DNA of 64,000 nucleotides from Companilactobacillus versmoldensis DSM 14857 = KCTC 3814 (GTDB lineage Bacteria > Bacillota > Bacilli > Lactobacillales > Lactobacillaceae), in contig NZ_AZFA01000002.1 of the NCBI RefSeq assembly GCF_001434295.1, forward strand, positions 124,001 through 188,000. Direction: 5' to 3'. The notes below the pieces were generated by a model. That model worked only from the letters and a program-made list of their open reading frames with translations. It was not told where the DNA came from and did no database searches. A program made the position numbers and the translations under genes. Shown here piece after piece: positions 61,566 through 64,000 of the stretch. Positions within the stretch are counted from its first letter, which is position 1, and every line of letters begins with the position of its first letter.

Positions 61566-63722
61566 ATGCGCAAAATACAGAATTTTCTAAATAAACGTCT
61601 CGGTTTTATGACTTTATTGATTTTTTTCCTATGGATCAAAACTGTCATCGCCTACTACATTGATTTTTCATTAGGTGTTGCCGACCCTATTCAACATTTT
61701 ATTTTGATCATCAATCCAATCGCAACTTCAGTCTTGCTGTTAGGGTTTGCTCTTTATATCAATCGAGCGAAGATCTCATACATCGTAATGGGCTTGATTT
61801 ACTTTTTAGAATCAGCCCTTTTATACGGTAATATTTTGTATTATCGTGAATTCACAGATTTTTTGTCATTCAATACCATCGCCGGTGCTGGAAAAGTTTC
61901 CAAAGGTCTAGGTGCCAGTGCTTCCAACATGGCGAGTTATCATGACATCATTTACTGGATCGACTTCATAATAATTTTAATCTTATTTCTAACACATTTC
62001 ATTAAAATCGATAAACGTCCTTTCAGAAAATTAAATGCCTTCGCCATCACGATGACAGGTTTGATGCTTTTCTCACTAAACCTGATGTTGGCTGAATGTA
62101 ATCGTCCCCAGCTTTTAGGTCGAACTTTTGATCGAGCTTATATCGTTAAATATCTCGGTTTCAATTCATATTTAGGTTACGACTCAATCAAAACAGCTCA
62201 AAATAGCCAAGTCCGTTCAAGTGCTGTCGGGACCGATATGGACAACGTCTTACAATACACGACTGACCACTATGCGGCCCCAAACCCTAAGTACTTTGGC
62301 AAAGCTAAGGGAAAAAATATCATCATCATTCATCTAGAAAGTTTTCAACAATTTTTAATTGGTCAAAAAGTCAATGGTCAAGAAGTAACTCCATTCTTAA
62401 ATAGTCTTTATAATGATAAAAACACCATGTCCTTTGATAACTTCTTCCATGAAGTTGGTCAGGGTAAAACTAGTGATGCGGAAACGATGCTTGAGTCTGG
62501 TCTTTATGGTTTACCCGAAGGTTCCTTCTTTACTAGTTTAGGAACAAGCAATACTTTCCAAGCTGCCCCTGCTATCCTAGGTCAAAAAGAGGGCTACACG
62601 AGTGCAGTCTTTCATGGTAATATCGGTAGTTTCTGGAGTAGAAACGATGTTTACAAGAATATGGGTTATGACTATTTCTTTGATAAATCGTACTATGATC
62701 AAGATGTCCAAAACTCGACCATGGAATATGGGATGAAAGATAAAATATTCCTCTCCGAAAGTGCCAAGTACCTTGAACAGCTCCAGCAACCGTTTTATGC
62801 TAAATTCATTACTGTCACTAATCACTATCCCTTCCAGCTACCTGACGAAGATGCCAGCAATGATGGATTTGTTAAGCCTGATACTGATAACGATGTCGTC
62901 AATGGCTATTTTGAAACTGCCCACTACTTGGATAGTTCACTACAAGAATTTTTCCAATATTTGAAAGACAGCGGTATTTATGACAATTCAATGATTGTCT
63001 TATATGGTGACCATTATGGCCTATCCAACTCGCAGAATCCGGCACTGGCTCCGTTACTGGGGTATAATGCTGATACTTGGAACAATTTCAACAATACTCA
63101 GCTACAACGGGTACCTTTTATGATTCATATGAAGGGACTCAAAGGTGGTGTCAACCATACTTACGGTGGTGAGATCGATGTCTTGCCAACTATCTTGCAT
63201 TTGGCGGGGATCAATACCAAACAATATATTCAAGTCGGTACTGATCTACTTTCGAAGAACCACAGTTCGATCGTGGCCTTTAGAAATAAGAATTTCGTGA
63301 CACCACACTACACTGTCTTGAAAAATTCAAATGATGGCTACAATGTCTACAGCAATAAAACTGGCGAAGAGATCGATTTGAGTACTAATCCAAACTTGAA
63401 GGCTAAGGTCAAGAAATGGCAAAAAGCTGTCAATCAAAAGTTGCAGATCTCTGATACAGTCAACAACAAAAATCTGTTAAGATTTTATACACCCAATGGT
63501 TTTGAACCAATCGATCCTAAAAATTATAATTACCAAAATGAGATCAATCATTTGCTTGATACTCGGTCCGCACTGGGACTGAAATCGACAAGTATTTATT
63601 CGAAGAATAATAATCAATCAACTACGTCGATGTATCACACTGATGCACCTGAATTAGGTGGCGACAGATCTTCGATCGATAATTGGGATTACTTTAAAAA
63701 GAACCAAAAAAATCAACAATAG
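61566..63722 (+). CDS. ltaS: Lipoteichoic acid synthase family sulfatase-fold protein
   Basis: Polyglycerolphosphate LTA synthase family, 718 residues. Five N-terminal transmembrane helices (residues about 10-190) are followed by an extracellular sulfatase-fold domain. The catalytic Thr is in GQGKTSDAE near residue 302, matching Thr300 of S. aureus LtaS. IIIIHLESFQQF supplies a metal-binding Glu, and YGDHYGLSN near 480 the Asp-His metal pair. The Asn/Ser-rich tail of about 100 residues is lactobacillus-like. Could alternatively be an LTA primase paralogue. Confidence 0.88.
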   Translation: MRKIQNFLNKRLGFMTLLIFFLWIKTVIAYYIDFSLGVADPIQHFILIINPIATSVLLLGFALYINRAKISYIVMGLIYFLESALLYGNILYYREFTDFLSFNTIAGAGKVSKGLGASASNMASYHDIIYWIDFIIILILFLTHFIKIDKRPFRKLNAFAITMTGLMLFSLNLMLAECNRPQLLGRTFDRAYIVKYLGFNSYLGYDSIKTAQNSQVRSSAVGTDMDNVLQYTTDHYAAPNPKYFGKAKGKNIIIIHLESFQQFLIGQKVNGQEVTPFLNSLYNDKNTMSFDNFFHEVGQGKTSDAETMLESGLYGLPEGSFFTSLGTSNTFQAAPAILGQKEGYTSAVFHGNIGSFWSRNDVYKNMGYDYFFDKSYYDQDVQNSTMEYGMKDKIFLSESAKYLEQLQQPFYAKFITVTNHYPFQLPDEDASNDGFVKPDTDNDVVNGYFETAHYLDSSLQEFFQYLKDSGIYDNSMIVLYGDHYGLSNSQNPALAPLLGYNADTWNNFNNTQLQRVPFMIHMKGLKGGVNHTYGGEIDVLPTILHLAGINTKQYIQVGTDLLSKNHSSIVAFRNKNFVTPHYTVLKNSNDGYNVYSNKTGEEIDLSTNPNLKAKVKKWQKAVNQKLQISDTVNNKNLLRFYTPNGFEPIDPKNYNYQNEINHLLDTRSALGLKSTSIYSKNNNQSTTSMYHTDAPELGGDRSSIDNWDYFKKNQKNQQ

Positions 63723-63727
63723 TGTAT

Positions 63728-63777
63728 AAAAATAGCTCTATAATTTCGTTTGTAACGACAATTATCGAGCTATTTTT
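63728..63777. terminator. Bidirectional terminator
   Basis: AAAAATAGCTC / GAGCTATTTTT outer stem (11 bp) with additional pairing inside (ATAATT/AATTAT and CGTT/AACG). It separates the convergent LTA synthase gene and histidine kinase gene and touches the kinase stop codon. Confidence 0.8.
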
Positions 63778-64000
63778 TAATTCATTCGGGCATTGTTGAC
63801 CTTGTGTTCAAATCCTTTATCAAAGAATCTAACTACGAAGGTACTACCAACATTTTCCTTACTAGCAACCTCAATCTCGCCACCATGGTTTTCAACCAAT
63901 TGATGGACGATTGACAGGCCTAGTCCTGATTCACCGTATTTACGGTTCTTTCGTGAAGGATCAGCTTTATAATACCGATCCCAGATATTTTTAACTTGAT
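63777..64000 (-). CDS. Sensor histidine kinase, C-terminal part only
   Basis: The last 73 codons of a gene that continues past the window. The translated end carries FxR-type WDRYYKAD (F box), GESGLGLSIVHQLVENHGG (G2 box) and GSTFVVRF, the C-terminal landmarks of a HATPase_c domain. It is the catalytic end of a two-component sensor kinase. Its response regulator is presumably upstream, outside the window. The stop codon is TAA at 63779-63777. Confidence 0.88.
   Translation of the reverse strand, partial: QVKNIWDRYYKADPSRKNRKYGESGLGLSIVHQLVENHGGEIEVASKENVGSTFVVRFFDKGFEHKVNNARMN

Noticed and set aside
1-64000. CRISPR arrays, tRNA/rRNA genes, insertion sequences, prophage or attachment sites
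   Set aside because: No repeat-spacer pattern, structural RNA, transposase, integrase or flanking repeats were seen.

Overview
The window looks like chromosome from a low-GC Lactobacillaceae bacterium (Lactobacillus sensu lato). The signs are strong Shine-Dalgarno sites, frequent TTG/GTG starts, a ClpL chaperone, an LtaS-type lipoteichoic acid synthase, a Lactobacillus-like glucose-6-phosphate isomerase, ECF transporters, and the coupled pdu-cob-hem locus known from Limosilactobacillus reuteri and a few relatives. The species cannot be fixed from the sequence alone.

The core is a minus-strand, nearly gap-free block of about 45.6 kb, read from 48239 down to 2644. It opens with a propanediol/glycerol-utilisation microcompartment operon (pduABCDEGHKJLMNO, a separate PduO-C/HbpS-like gene, pduPQWU; 48239-34465). 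A terminator-like hairpin follows (34427-34456), then a dedicated ECF transporter (T, fused double ATPase, S; 34409-31233), pduV/eutP, an inositol-monophosphatase-family gene and a cobalamin adenosyltransferase. Next is an anaerobic-type corrinoid pathway: an S component resembling CblT, cobD, cbiA, cbiB, cbiC, cbiD, cbiE, cbiT, cbiF, cbiG, cbiH, cbiJ, a cobA-hemD fusion, cbiK, cbiL, the cobalt importer cbiMNQO, cbiP and precorrin-2 dehydrogenase. The block ends with the C5 tetrapyrrole genes hemA, hemC, hemB, hemL, a PurM-like putative alpha-ribazole kinase (CblS), cobU, cobS, cobC, a second hemD, a flavodoxin, a third adenosyltransferase and a strong terminator (2605-2639).

Together these genes can take glutamyl-tRNA to an adenosylated corrinoid and use it in the B12-dependent diol dehydratase PduCDE inside a protein shell. 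The aldehyde goes to alcohol (PduQ) or to acyl-CoA, acyl phosphate and acid plus ATP (PduP, PduL, PduW). CobT, a PduX-type threonine kinase, PduS, PduT, PduF and PocR are not in the window, and no cobalamin riboswitch was recognised. The pdu promoter carries a perfect Rex-type operator (TTGTTAA-N4-TTAACAA), a cre-like site and a further palindrome.

Divergent from pduA is a three-gene operon (48630-49939): an NADPH-dependent FMN reductase, a second PduU-type shell protein, and a secreted lysine-rich protein with a DUF4430/transcobalamin-C-terminal-like domain. This is the best candidate here for an undescribed extension of the B12/Pdu system.

The right flank is ordinary chromosome. It holds an NCS2 purine permease facing a broken adenine/adenosine deaminase, a MATE pump behind a hairpin that would mask its ribosome-binding site, a DMT transporter, a small HTH gene coupled to clpL, a large lipase-like hydrolase, pgi, a VanZ-family protein, an LTA synthase and the 3' end of a sensor histidine kinase. 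The left edge holds the truncated 5' end of a MATE pump and an HSL-type esterase. No tRNA, rRNA, CRISPR array or insertion sequence was seen.
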